Below, one piece after another: positions 9,180-16,990 of a stretch of DNA of 64,000 nucleotides. This stretch comes from Aurantiochytrium sp. KH105 (taxonomy: Eukaryota; Sar; Bigyra; Thraustochytrida; Thraustochytriidae): contig BGKB01000076.1 of the NCBI GenBank assembly GCA_003116975.1, positions 186,001 to 250,000 of the forward strand. Reading direction: 5' to 3'. Position 1 is the first letter of the stretch, and each line of letters opens with the position of its first letter. The notes beneath the pieces are model-generated. The model was not told the DNA's origin and searched no databases. It was given only the letters and a program-made list of their open reading frames with translations. The translations under genes and the position numbers were made by a program.

Positions 9180-9902
9180 ATGGACGACATGGGCGAGACC
9201 GCCGGCGACGGCTGCCTCGCGCGCGCGGGCCAGGCGGCGTCGCGAGCAGCGTACTCTTGCGGAGACGTGGTGGTCCTCGCGCTCTCGTACGCGCTCGAGG
9301 CGGTAGACAGGATTCGCGGGGGGTCGGGCGAAGGGGCCACGACGACGGGCGCTGGAGCTGCGGGCACCGAGATGCACGCCGTGCAGAAATCTGTGGTCCT
9401 TGACACCACGCAACACGGCGACAACGTCGAGGTGTCCAGGTACTGTGCCTCGGGAAATGGTGCTGCGCTCGGCAATGTTGACGTTGACCAAGAATCAGCG
9501 TACTGGGAGATTGAGGTCGTCACGCCCGGTCGTTTCTGCGTCGGCGTGGCACAACCCTGTCCGCACGAAAAGGACCGCCCTGCGCGCTTCAATCGTCAGC
9601 TCGGCGACGGTCAGACAAGCTGGGCCTTGCCCTCGACAAAATTTGACGTTGAGGCAAAGGATACCATTGGCGTGTATCTGGACCAGCGAGATGTGAGGAC
9701 GCTCAGATTCAGCCTGAATGGCGAAATGCTGCCTGAAGAGTCCACCTCTGTACGAGGCATGCGAGGCGACTTGCGCGCGGCCATTTCCGTGGAGCAAGGT
9801 ACCATTTTGAAATTTCGGTTTGATGAAAACAGTTTCCGTCACCGGCCAGCTGGCTCTGTCAAGCGCTTCCATGCCATCATTCCTGCCCGATCTGTGATTT
9901 AG
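9180..9902 (+). CDS. SPRY domain protein
   Basis: A 240-residue protein. After an Ala/Gly-rich N-terminus, residues about 75-215 form one SPRY (B30.2-type) domain. Hallmarks are the YWEIEV strand, GRFCVGVAQ, the DGQTSWAL turn, a DTIGVYLD strand and LRFSLNGEML near the end. No RING, B-box, LisH or membrane segment accompanies it, so it is a stand-alone SPRY adaptor; its partner cannot be deduced. The ATG at 9180 is the first that gives the full domain. It is divergent from the DH/RhoGAP gene and convergent with the methyltransferase that ends at 10195. Confidence 0.8.
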   Translation: MDDMGETAGDGCLARAGQAASRAAYSCGDVVVLALSYALEAVDRIRGGSGEGATTTGAGAAGTEMHAVQKSVVLDTTQHGDNVEVSRYCASGNGAALGNVDVDQESAYWEIEVVTPGRFCVGVAQPCPHEKDRPARFNRQLGDGQTSWALPSTKFDVEAKDTIGVYLDQRDVRTLRFSLNGEMLPEESTSVRGMRGDLRAAISVEQGTILKFRFDENSFRHRPAGSVKRFHAIIPARSVI

Positions 9903-10194
9903 AGAGCTTTCTTGCTGCTTCTCTCTCTTTTTCTTCCTTATTTCGTCGTTGAAAAGAGAGACACCCACGAAAAAGAAGTTGAATGTAGGATAAGAATCAA
10001 ATCAATTGTCAAATTCTATCATACTCGCGCCTGTTTCGGGACCTATTTTTGCTTTGGAACGCGTAGAATCGATTGCATTGGTTCCGGACCTTTCATCACG
10101 CACTCACGTCAAGAGAATCTTATTCTTTTTCGCAGATCAACCCCCTGACTTGGTTTTCATTTCATGACTTGGTTTTCATTTCAGCGTTCGTTCA

Positions 10195-11550
10195 TCAAAT
10201 CTGCCGAGAGGATCTCGTAGCTCGACGCCTGCTTCGCGGTTCGTCAGAGTCGCCAGACAATTTCTTCCACGTTTGCTCTGACAATTGCTTCATTCCACCA
10301 CGCCGAGCAAGAGCACCTTCTAATTTGCTTGCAAAATCGCAGGCCTCGAATTTTTTGGACGTTGACATGTCGCCGAGACGCTCAAGGACCCGTCGGCGCC
10401 GCGTTGGCGTCAGGGGAATCACCATTCCGGAATACGACGAGCCACCCGGCATGGTCATGGTTGGTAAGAGCACGATTGGATTTTCGACATCGTCGACAGG
10501 ATCTGGGTCCAAGATGCCTGTATGTCGAAGTTCTCCAAAGTGAAGCACTACGGGAATGAAGACACGAACACTTGACTTGGCAACAAGAAGTGTCGTTGCC
10601 TTTACGATCGCGGGATACCCAAGAAAAGCAAACGCATGCGTCGTTGGCCCAAGCGACGTGAGAGTCAATACGTTCTCGTGGAAGAAGCAAGTCGGGGCGC
10701 GCTGCAAGCTTGATGTGGCTTCGACACGATGTAAAAGTCGCTGCGCATGGAGACTGTTGAGCACTTGCATGGGATCCACATCAAAGCCCACGCTTGCGCG
10801 AATTGGAAGGCACGCAAAGTAAAAAGCAGGTCGGCCCGTTCCTGATCCAATGTCGCAAAAGACGCTCGTCTTTTCCAATTGATACGCAGCGTTCAGAACT
10901 GGTGGCACATCGGCAGATCCAGAACCCACAAACACACGGGCACCTTTGATGATCTCGCCACGAAGAAAACGAGCAAGCCGCTCAAAACAGCTGGGTCGTA
11001 ACGTACCAGTGATGCCGCCGTATTCCTCGTTGATTCCAAAGGCTTCGCGCTCTCGTATCGTATAGATTGGAGACACGTGTTCATGCAAAGAGCTGACCTT
11101 GCGATTGACCAGACTGAATTCTCGGAGCAGCACGCTGGGGCCCGTACGAACACTGCCGTGGAAGTTGCCTGTATGCTGCGACGTGTCAGAGGATATCGCC
11201 TCGACCTCGTCGGACGCAATCGTCGCAGTTTCTTGCGACAGATCTTGGGACGAGAGCGAGCTCTTCGAGGATGCTGACGCTACTTCTCCGAGACCCTTCT
11301 TGAGCAATACATCCGTTGTTGCAAGCGAGCCTGCTTTGCTTCGTGTTCTACGCAATGAAGAACGTCTTGGCGCAAGCTCGTCTTGCTCAACCTCGGGGTC
11401 GACCGTGCTCTCAAAAGGGAGCCCATGGACTCCTTCGTTCTCGATTGCCTTCTTTCCTCGCGCGACACGCTTCGCTCGACGGTTCAAGGAGACCTCCGCA
11501 GACGCAGGACCTCTCTGCCTTTTCCTTGTCCGCGGTACGTCAAGTTGCAT
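10195..11550 (-). CDS. Class I SAM-dependent methyltransferase, DOT1-like features
   Basis: A 451-residue protein from an ATG two codons inside the longest frame. The first ~120 residues are basic and Ser-rich with several Arg/Lys clusters suitable for nuclear import and DNA binding. A Rossmann methyltransferase core follows: motif I VFCDIGSGTGRPAFYFA (about residues 230-246) and an acidic end to the second strand, SVGFDVDPMQ. Just before the core, EEYGGITGTL resembles the YGEIT segment that precedes motif I in DOT1 histone H3K79 methyltransferases. The C-terminus is again basic (PRSRRRATRSSRQ). A chromatin methyltransferase is therefore attractive, but the similarity is weak and a small-molecule or rRNA methyltransferase is not excluded. 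It is divergent from B9D2. Confidence 0.65.
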   Translation of the reverse strand: MQLDVPRTRKRQRGPASAEVSLNRRAKRVARGKKAIENEGVHGLPFESTVDPEVEQDELAPRRSSLRRTRSKAGSLATTDVLLKKGLGEVASASSKSSLSSQDLSQETATIASDEVEAISSDTSQHTGNFHGSVRTGPSVLLREFSLVNRKVSSLHEHVSPIYTIREREAFGINEEYGGITGTLRPSCFERLARFLRGEIIKGARVFVGSGSADVPPVLNAAYQLEKTSVFCDIGSGTGRPAFYFACLPIRASVGFDVDPMQVLNSLHAQRLLHRVEATSSLQRAPTCFFHENVLTLTSLGPTTHAFAFLGYPAIVKATTLLVAKSSVRVFIPVVLHFGELRHTGILDPDPVDDVENPIVLLPTMTMPGGSSYSGMVIPLTPTRRRRVLERLGDMSTSKKFEACDFASKLEGALARRGGMKQLSEQTWKKLSGDSDEPRSRRRATRSSRQI

Positions 11551-11914
11551 TGTCACCTCAAGCTAGATTCACGTTTGCTCACGCGTCGCCATCCCGCTGC
11601 TCCCGCCGGCGGTTTGCAAAAGTAGTAACCAGGGCGTGCATTCCCGTCAATGGAAAAAAAAAAGTTTCTGGGAACCTTAAAACCCGATTTGGGGGACCAC
11701 AGCGAGCCGTTGAGTCTCCTACTCATGACTTATCGCTGAGCCTAGCTAGGGCCCTTTGGGAGTATGTATACGTTCTTGAGCACGCACCACCAAGCTGGGC
11801 TAGCGCCAAGTGGGGCAGACTTTGTGCTAGGCTGCAGACCGCAACGTCGCGTTGAACGACGAAGTGTAAAGCGCGCGCGCGGCGTCTCGGGCATTCGAAG
11901 CATTGCGCGCGAAA
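11551..11914. promoter_or_regulatory. Divergent promoter between methyltransferase and B9D2
   Basis: A 364-bp spacer of mixed composition containing an A9 run near 11656. I see no repeat, no coding signal and no recognisable TATA element. Confidence 0.4.
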
Positions 11915-12664
11915 ATGCCTGAAGGTAGGTGGTTTTCGTCTTGCGAACGCGGCGAGGAAGCAAAGAGTAAGGGGAACTCATTTCTAACGGAGAGACGCAT
12001 GCACGATCTGCTCAGTCCACGTAATCGGAGAAATTGCAGGCGCTACCGACTTTGAGAAGACGAACCTCTTTGGCAAGTTTTCGTTCGTAACAGGGAATGA
12101 AAAGTGGACGCAGCTCGATGGGACTTTTGCGGGACAAACGCAATTGAGTGAAGCAGAAGCCTTTCAGCCTGACCTTGTTGCCTGGAATCATCCTCTCGAC
12201 ATGCATTTTGCCACCACGACGCTTGACGGTTGGCCAAAATTTTGCATCGAAGTTTGGCACGAAGACAGATACGGTCGCAATGAACTTGGTAAGTTACCTT
12301 GATCCTTTTCTTCTTGCGCTCATCCATTCATTTTGGAAGAACTAACTCACGATCGTCTCGCGTTCGAACCATGTACGCAAACATAGCTGGCTATGGTGTG
12401 ACGTATGTACCTACAAGCCCTGGCGAGCACGAGTTGGAATGCGTGATTTGGAAACCTCAGGGATCATTATCTGAACGCATTTTCAACTACTTTTTCGATA
12501 CCACTTCGCATCTCGACCATACGGACGTGGCGTACACAACGGGAGATCGATTCGATCTTATCACGGAGTCTGTTGGAAGCGTGCATCTGCGCATCGAGGT
12601 TCTACAGCGTGGATTTCGCAATCGCGGTGTGGAGTTCAAGAGCCCTTCGGGTGCGCTCGCCTAA
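11915..12664 (+). CDS. B9D2: B9 domain-containing protein 2 (ciliary transition zone), three exons
   Basis: Exons 11915-11924, 12016-12288 and 12387-12664 join into 186 residues. Introns of 91 and 98 nt start GTAGGT and GTAAGT, end CAG and TAG, and each has a CTAAC branch site. The protein opens MPEVHVIGEIAGA and continues with the B9 hallmarks: WNHPLDMHFAT, WPKFCIEVWHEDRYGRNELA and GYGVTYVPTSPGEHELE. It fits animal B9D2 along its whole length, including the start of exon 1, which encodes only MPE plus one base. B9D2 works with B9D1 and MKS1 in the transition-zone gate of cilia and flagella, so the organism builds a flagellum at some life stage. The stop lies 28 bp from the stop of the convergent gene at 12693. 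Confidence 0.93.
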
Positions 12665-12692
12665 TGGAGATGGAAAGAAGCTTTTGACATTA

Positions 12693-13982
12693 TTACATGA
12701 TGTAGCAGGAATTCCGAGATTGCGATATTGATTCGCGACGCGGCGCCTCTTTCGTGGAGCTCACGATTCGTGAAGAAGGCAAGCTTTCCGTTTCAGCCAC
12801 CGGAAAAGAATTATCGTCGCAAAACCTGACGTCCGGTACAAGCGCCTGAGCGCTATTGTCATACTCATCTGCTATGTACTCTACACTTTCCCAGTGCGGT
12901 CGCAGATACTTTACGGTCTTCTTCAGCTGTCGATTTTCCTGGCAAAGTTTATAAAGGCTAGCGTCAAGTGCTGAAATGGTCTCGTCCTTGCGCTGTATTT
13001 GCAAAGTGAGAGATCGAGAGCGTCTCTGTTCGCGTTCCAAACGTTTGCGCAGCATTCGCTCACTGTCACTTTCGTTATGATTCTCTGAAATCAAAATATT
13101 GGCGTCTGTGGGGCTCGCTCCTGTTCTTTGGCGTTCGCTACAGTCGGTCTTCGCCTCCTTGCTGGTAAGAGGCGCAGCAGGCGGTGGCAGCGTCAAAGCA
13201 TCCACGTTTCCAAGAAGAGCGGGTCTATCGGCAACGACCTGCGTATCAAGATGAGCAGACGCGGGCGACCAAGAAAAGGCAAGCCTCACCTCAAAGCGAA
13301 TGGCTCGATCTCCGTCTACGCAAAAGTATCTGCCAGATGAAGGCAGAGCCTCGGGTTGTGTTGGAATTTCGATACGCCCAACTAATGAGAGTTCGCGAAC
13401 TTCCTCGATGAAGACTTCGAGGACGTTGCCGAGCTCGGCGCCGGGAATTGTAAAAGTCTGCGAAATCAAATATCCACCGCCTTTTCGATCAATGCCCGAT
13501 GCGCGCGTTTTTTGCTTTTCCTCATAGTCCCCGGCGCGTGCACGCGTAAAGAAACCAACGAGACGCAACGCTCGCGTGGGCGAAAGTTGCTGTTTTCTAG
13601 CAGCCGATGCGCGAAAGGGAGTAATCATTTCGATTTTCATTTGCATATCATCGAGGTCGTGGCAAACGCGCACGACAATCTGTGCCGTGCCGAGGACCTG
13701 ATTGCTGCCGCGTAAAAGGTCGACGCTTTCGCTGCGCTCGTCGCCGCCAATTTCCAATCCTTTGAGATGGATCTTGCCGCGAGCCGCCTTACTTGCCGTC
13801 ATTTGCGTGCGTTCCTCGGCGCGCACGCGCAAATAGTGTTCCCTTTGGTGCGCATCGACCTCGCAATAAACAGGGCGCCCAATTTGCGGTTGAACTTGAT
13901 TACCGTTCCGTGTTTCGATCAAGAGAAATGGGTCCGTGAGCCCTGGCGCATCGAGAGATGTCACCACGCACTTGACTAGCAT
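12693..13982 (-). CDS. C2-like/coiled-coil protein with C-terminal CaaX box
   Basis: A 429-residue protein starting at the ATG at 13982. The first ~250 residues look like one or two divergent C2-type beta-sandwich domains: an opening VKCVVTSLDAPGL...DPFLLIE and later IPGAELGNVLEVFIEEVREL followed by LVGRIEIP. Residues about 305-365 are a charged coiled coil (RMLRKRLEREQRRSRSLTLQ onwards). The last four residues are CYIM, a good farnesylation CaaX motif. Together these suggest a prenylated peripheral membrane protein that dimerises through the coiled coil. I do not recognise a named family. It is tandem with the PPP1R21-like gene on the same strand, 238 bp downstream of it. Confidence 0.7.
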   Translation of the reverse strand: MLVKCVVTSLDAPGLTDPFLLIETRNGNQVQPQIGRPVYCEVDAHQREHYLRVRAEERTQMTASKAARGKIHLKGLEIGGDERSESVDLLRGSNQVLGTAQIVVRVCHDLDDMQMKIEMITPFRASAARKQQLSPTRALRLVGFFTRARAGDYEEKQKTRASGIDRKGGGYLISQTFTIPGAELGNVLEVFIEEVRELSLVGRIEIPTQPEALPSSGRYFCVDGDRAIRFEVRLAFSWSPASAHLDTQVVADRPALLGNVDALTLPPPAAPLTSKEAKTDCSERQRTGASPTDANILISENHNESDSERMLRKRLEREQRRSRSLTLQIQRKDETISALDASLYKLCQENRQLKKTVKYLRPHWESVEYIADEYDNSAQALVPDVRFCDDNSFPVAETESLPSSRIVSSTKEAPRRESISQSRNSCYIM

Positions 13983-14220
13983 GGTGGTCAGCTCCGGGCG
14001 CGTCTCATTCGTTTATCTTTTCGCGCCAACAACGACAAAAGACGCGCAAGCGATGAAGATGAGCTATGCAGCAGTCAGTACCTGTCTTTTCGACACACAC
14101 GCGCACACGCGCTGATACGGAAAAAGGGACCGTTGAGGGGGACAAAGTCCAAGTGTCCCTTTGTTTCCAGCTTTCTGGTCCGCATCAGTCTGGCTAGCTC
14201 GACCCTAAGCTATCTAGAAT

Positions 14221-16446
14221 TTAAAGCTCAATGTCGGCGGCGTCGGCAGCGCCTGCATCGGCCGCGCGGTGTACAGTGCCAGCTGCATCAGGTGTGTCGT
14301 CATCGGCAAAGGGATTGAAGCTGTTCGTTTCAAAACTCTTGTTTTGTGCGGCGGCAAGCTGTGCTTTGAAACGATTGATTTCCATCTCCTGCTCCTGCTC
14401 CACGTCCTGCAAACGCATCATTTCTGAGGTCAAATTCTGCAATTGAGCGTCGTAGCTTGACTTGGTGTGACGCATTTCATCTTCCCACGTGCGTCGTGCT
14501 TCGCTGAGCTCGGCAGCAAATCGCTTCTGGGTTGCCTCGTGAGCAGCTCGCTCCGATGCAAGTGCTTTCGCCTGTTCTGCAGCTTCGAGGTACTTTTGGT
14601 AAATCGCCGTGGCTTTAGCGTCAGCATTGTGGACTTGCTCCTCGAGATCCCGAATCGTCTTTTGCGTCGTCTCCACCCAGGTCCCTTGCGCGTCGAGCTT
14701 GTGCTGCGCAATGACCTCGCCCAGATTTGTGGAAAGATCTCCACATGCCTGATCGACAACGACAATCTCGTACAAACCTTGTTGCTGCTCATGATTGAGG
14801 ATTTTGCTTGGTTTGTCCTGGGGAACGGGCACTATTTGCTCCGTTTGATCTCTGGTCGAATCGGTCTGTTCAAAAGGATCAGCGTCCGTTGGAGTTGTGC
14901 TATTTGGAGACACATGTCGAATTTGGGCTCCTGCGTCACGAAAATGCTCGAGCAATTTCTCCTTCTTAGTGAGCTCTGTGCGAGCGGCCTGGTACTGTGC
15001 CTCAAGTTTTGCCAAACGCTCATTCTGCATGGCACACTTTCGCGTCATTGTTTCAGAGACGCGACGCGAGCCAAATGCACCATCCGACTGTTTGCGATTT
15101 TGCAAGGATGTCCAGAATGAAGCGGCTTGCGACACGTGCTTGTTAGGGCGATCAAGTACTCTTGCGCGTATGAGCTGTTCTTGCAACAATTGCGCAGCCT
15201 CGCTTGCGACCGTCGCTCCACCATGAATAGCGTCTCGCACAGACTGCTCGAGATTGTTGGCCGGGGACTTTGTCTCTTTCGAGGAATCGTAAGGACTCGC
15301 ATTGTCTGCGAGCATGGTGGCGGCCTCGCTGAGAAGACGCACGCTCTCCTCCTCTGTAACTTGCGGCAGACTCGATACCTTGTGAGCAAGGCGTTCAAGT
15401 TTGGCCAGCACGGTGGCTACCTTTGTTTGTTGGAGAGCAGCAGAGGAGGACAACGCCGCGCTTGCGCGTGCCAAAGCTGCGCAGAGCTCTTGAACATCTT
15501 TGGCCCGAAGCGGTGACCCATTGCCGAGCGTGGCAACAGCGCGCTGAACGGGCGCGCAGAGACTGGAAACTGCGGTCGTCACGGTTGCAGGGGCTCCTTC
15601 TTGCTTGAGAGCTGCCAAGAGGCTGAGAACGATGGAGGAGGACGTTTGCATTCGCGCGCGGAATCCGGTCGTTCGTTCGATGCGCATGCGGTTGCGCACC
15701 ACCAAGGCTGAGCGCAGGTCAAAGCGATTTGTCAGATCGTCATCCGAAGTGTCGTCAAAGGGAACTTTGCGAGCAAAGTGAGTTCGCATTGCGTCGAGGT
15801 CTTCCTCCCGAAGACGCTCCAAACGATGCAGAGCACTTGCCTTGGCCTCGAGCTTGCGGCTGAGCTCTGCCGCGAGTCCCGACTTTGCATCAAGCTGCGT
15901 GCGAAGTTCTGTGGCCTGTCTGCGTGCAAAGTCGAGATTGGCAACAGCAGCATCCATGCGCTCGCGCGCCTGTTCCGCGTCGTCGAGAGCCCTGGCTGTT
16001 TCTGCACGAAGTTTTTGGATCTCGTACTCGTGAGCGCGCTTTTGACGATGCATTTCGTCATGGACCTTGCCTGTGTTTTTTATCTGCGAGGCAAGTTCCT
16101 CCTCCATGAGCTTGATCTGTGCACGGAGACGGTCGATCTCGACGGTCGATCCATCGGCCGAGGAGAGCAGGGTGTTGAACATGCTGCCGCCGGTGATATT
16201 GGCCGAGGCCGCCTGCCTCTCGGCTGCAATCTCCTGCTTGAGCTGCGCCACGGCGGCCGCGAGTCGCGTCTTCTCTCCGGCCAGCGTATCCACGCGCTGG
16301 AGCAGGTCTCTTCGCTCGGCATCCCGGGCTTGCGCCTCCTTTTGCAGCTGCGCCACGGTCTCCTTCTCCGCGAGCAGAGCGCGCCGCAGCAGCAGCTTGT
16401 CACTGCGCAGCTTCCTCTCCGCGTCCATCGTCCCGCCGTTCTGCAT
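14221..16446 (-). CDS. PPP1R21-like long coiled-coil protein (FERRY-type)
   Basis: A 741-residue protein from the ATG at 16446; the frame stays open to about 16530 without another ATG, so a short upstream exon could add residues. Nearly all of it is coiled coil, with helical stretches at about 1-230, 260-400 and 560-700. Near the C-terminus, HTKSSYDAQLQNLTSEMMRL (from about residue 660) matches the TTKRSYEDQ-type block of PPP1R21/KLRAQ proteins. The N-terminal KLRAQ block itself is not evident here. An NPF tripeptide with acidic flank (SFNPFADDD) at about 710 is a typical EH-domain ligand of endocytic proteins. PPP1R21 is a subunit of the early-endosome FERRY complex in animals, so an endosomal tether is the likely role. 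Confidence 0.7.
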   Translation of the reverse strand: MQNGGTMDAERKLRSDKLLLRRALLAEKETVAQLQKEAQARDAERRDLLQRVDTLAGEKTRLAAAVAQLKQEIAAERQAASANITGGSMFNTLLSSADGSTVEIDRLRAQIKLMEEELASQIKNTGKVHDEMHRQKRAHEYEIQKLRAETARALDDAEQARERMDAAVANLDFARRQATELRTQLDAKSGLAAELSRKLEAKASALHRLERLREEDLDAMRTHFARKVPFDDTSDDDLTNRFDLRSALVVRNRMRIERTTGFRARMQTSSSIVLSLLAALKQEGAPATVTTAVSSLCAPVQRAVATLGNGSPLRAKDVQELCAALARASAALSSSAALQQTKVATVLAKLERLAHKVSSLPQVTEEESVRLLSEAATMLADNASPYDSSKETKSPANNLEQSVRDAIHGGATVASEAAQLLQEQLIRARVLDRPNKHVSQAASFWTSLQNRKQSDGAFGSRRVSETMTRKCAMQNERLAKLEAQYQAARTELTKKEKLLEHFRDAGAQIRHVSPNSTTPTDADPFEQTDSTRDQTEQIVPVPQDKPSKILNHEQQQGLYEIVVVDQACGDLSTNLGEVIAQHKLDAQGTWVETTQKTIRDLEEQVHNADAKATAIYQKYLEAAEQAKALASERAAHEATQKRFAAELSEARRTWEDEMRHTKSSYDAQLQNLTSEMMRLQDVEQEQEMEINRFKAQLAAAQNKSFETNSFNPFADDDTPDAAGTVHRAADAGAADAADIEL

Positions 16447-16990
16447 GGCGCCCAGCTGCGCTCGTTGTCGGTCCCCGTACACCTCGTGCCGGTCGAAGAT
16501 GTTTTGGTGGGGGTCTTCTCCTCATCAAGTGTCCGCAGAAGCGACGCGCAGAAGAGATAAAATTGTCGAGCAGCGGCAGCAACAGGCCAAGGCAACAGGT
16601 AAGCCCAAATGCTGCGTACACGCGAAGCTGGAGCAGGTTTAAAGATTGGGCTGGCCTCGCAGCGGCAGCAACAGGCCAAGGCAACAGGTAAGCCAAAATG
16701 CTGCGTACACGCGAAGCTGGAGCAGGTTTCAAGATTGGGCTGGCCTCACAGCAGTCTCCTGGCCATCGGCGAGGATGATCACGGTCATTGCCATGGCCGC
16801 TCACAGCACATCGTTCGCAAGGAATACTTGTCGATCGAACAGCATGTCGAACGAAATCAATGTCATCGTTGCAGCCAAGGCAAAAAGCATGGAAGCAAAT
16901 GCTGTGTATACGTATACTTTACTGTGTTATTCTTTAAGAACCAAACGAAGGTAATGAATTTTGGAGGCAACGCTGCCGCTTTGCGGTTTT
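16447..16990. other. Spacer between PPP1R21-like gene and PDR-A
   Basis: Upstream region of the PPP1R21-like gene and 3' flank of PDR-A. It is dominated by an 89-bp tandem duplication at 16572-16749. No convincing coding sequence is seen, although an upstream exon of the PPP1R21-like gene could lie here. Confidence 0.45.
16572..16749. repeat. 89-bp tandem duplication
   Basis: Two head-to-tail copies, 16572-16660 and 16661-16749, differ at three positions. Each contains AACAGGTAAGC, so a potential splice donor is duplicated as well. Confidence 0.95.

Noticed and set aside
8612..9403. Overlapping plus-strand frames upstream of the SPRY gene
   Set aside because: They translate the 21-bp promoter repeat and GC-rich leader; only the frame starting at 9180 encodes a recognised domain.
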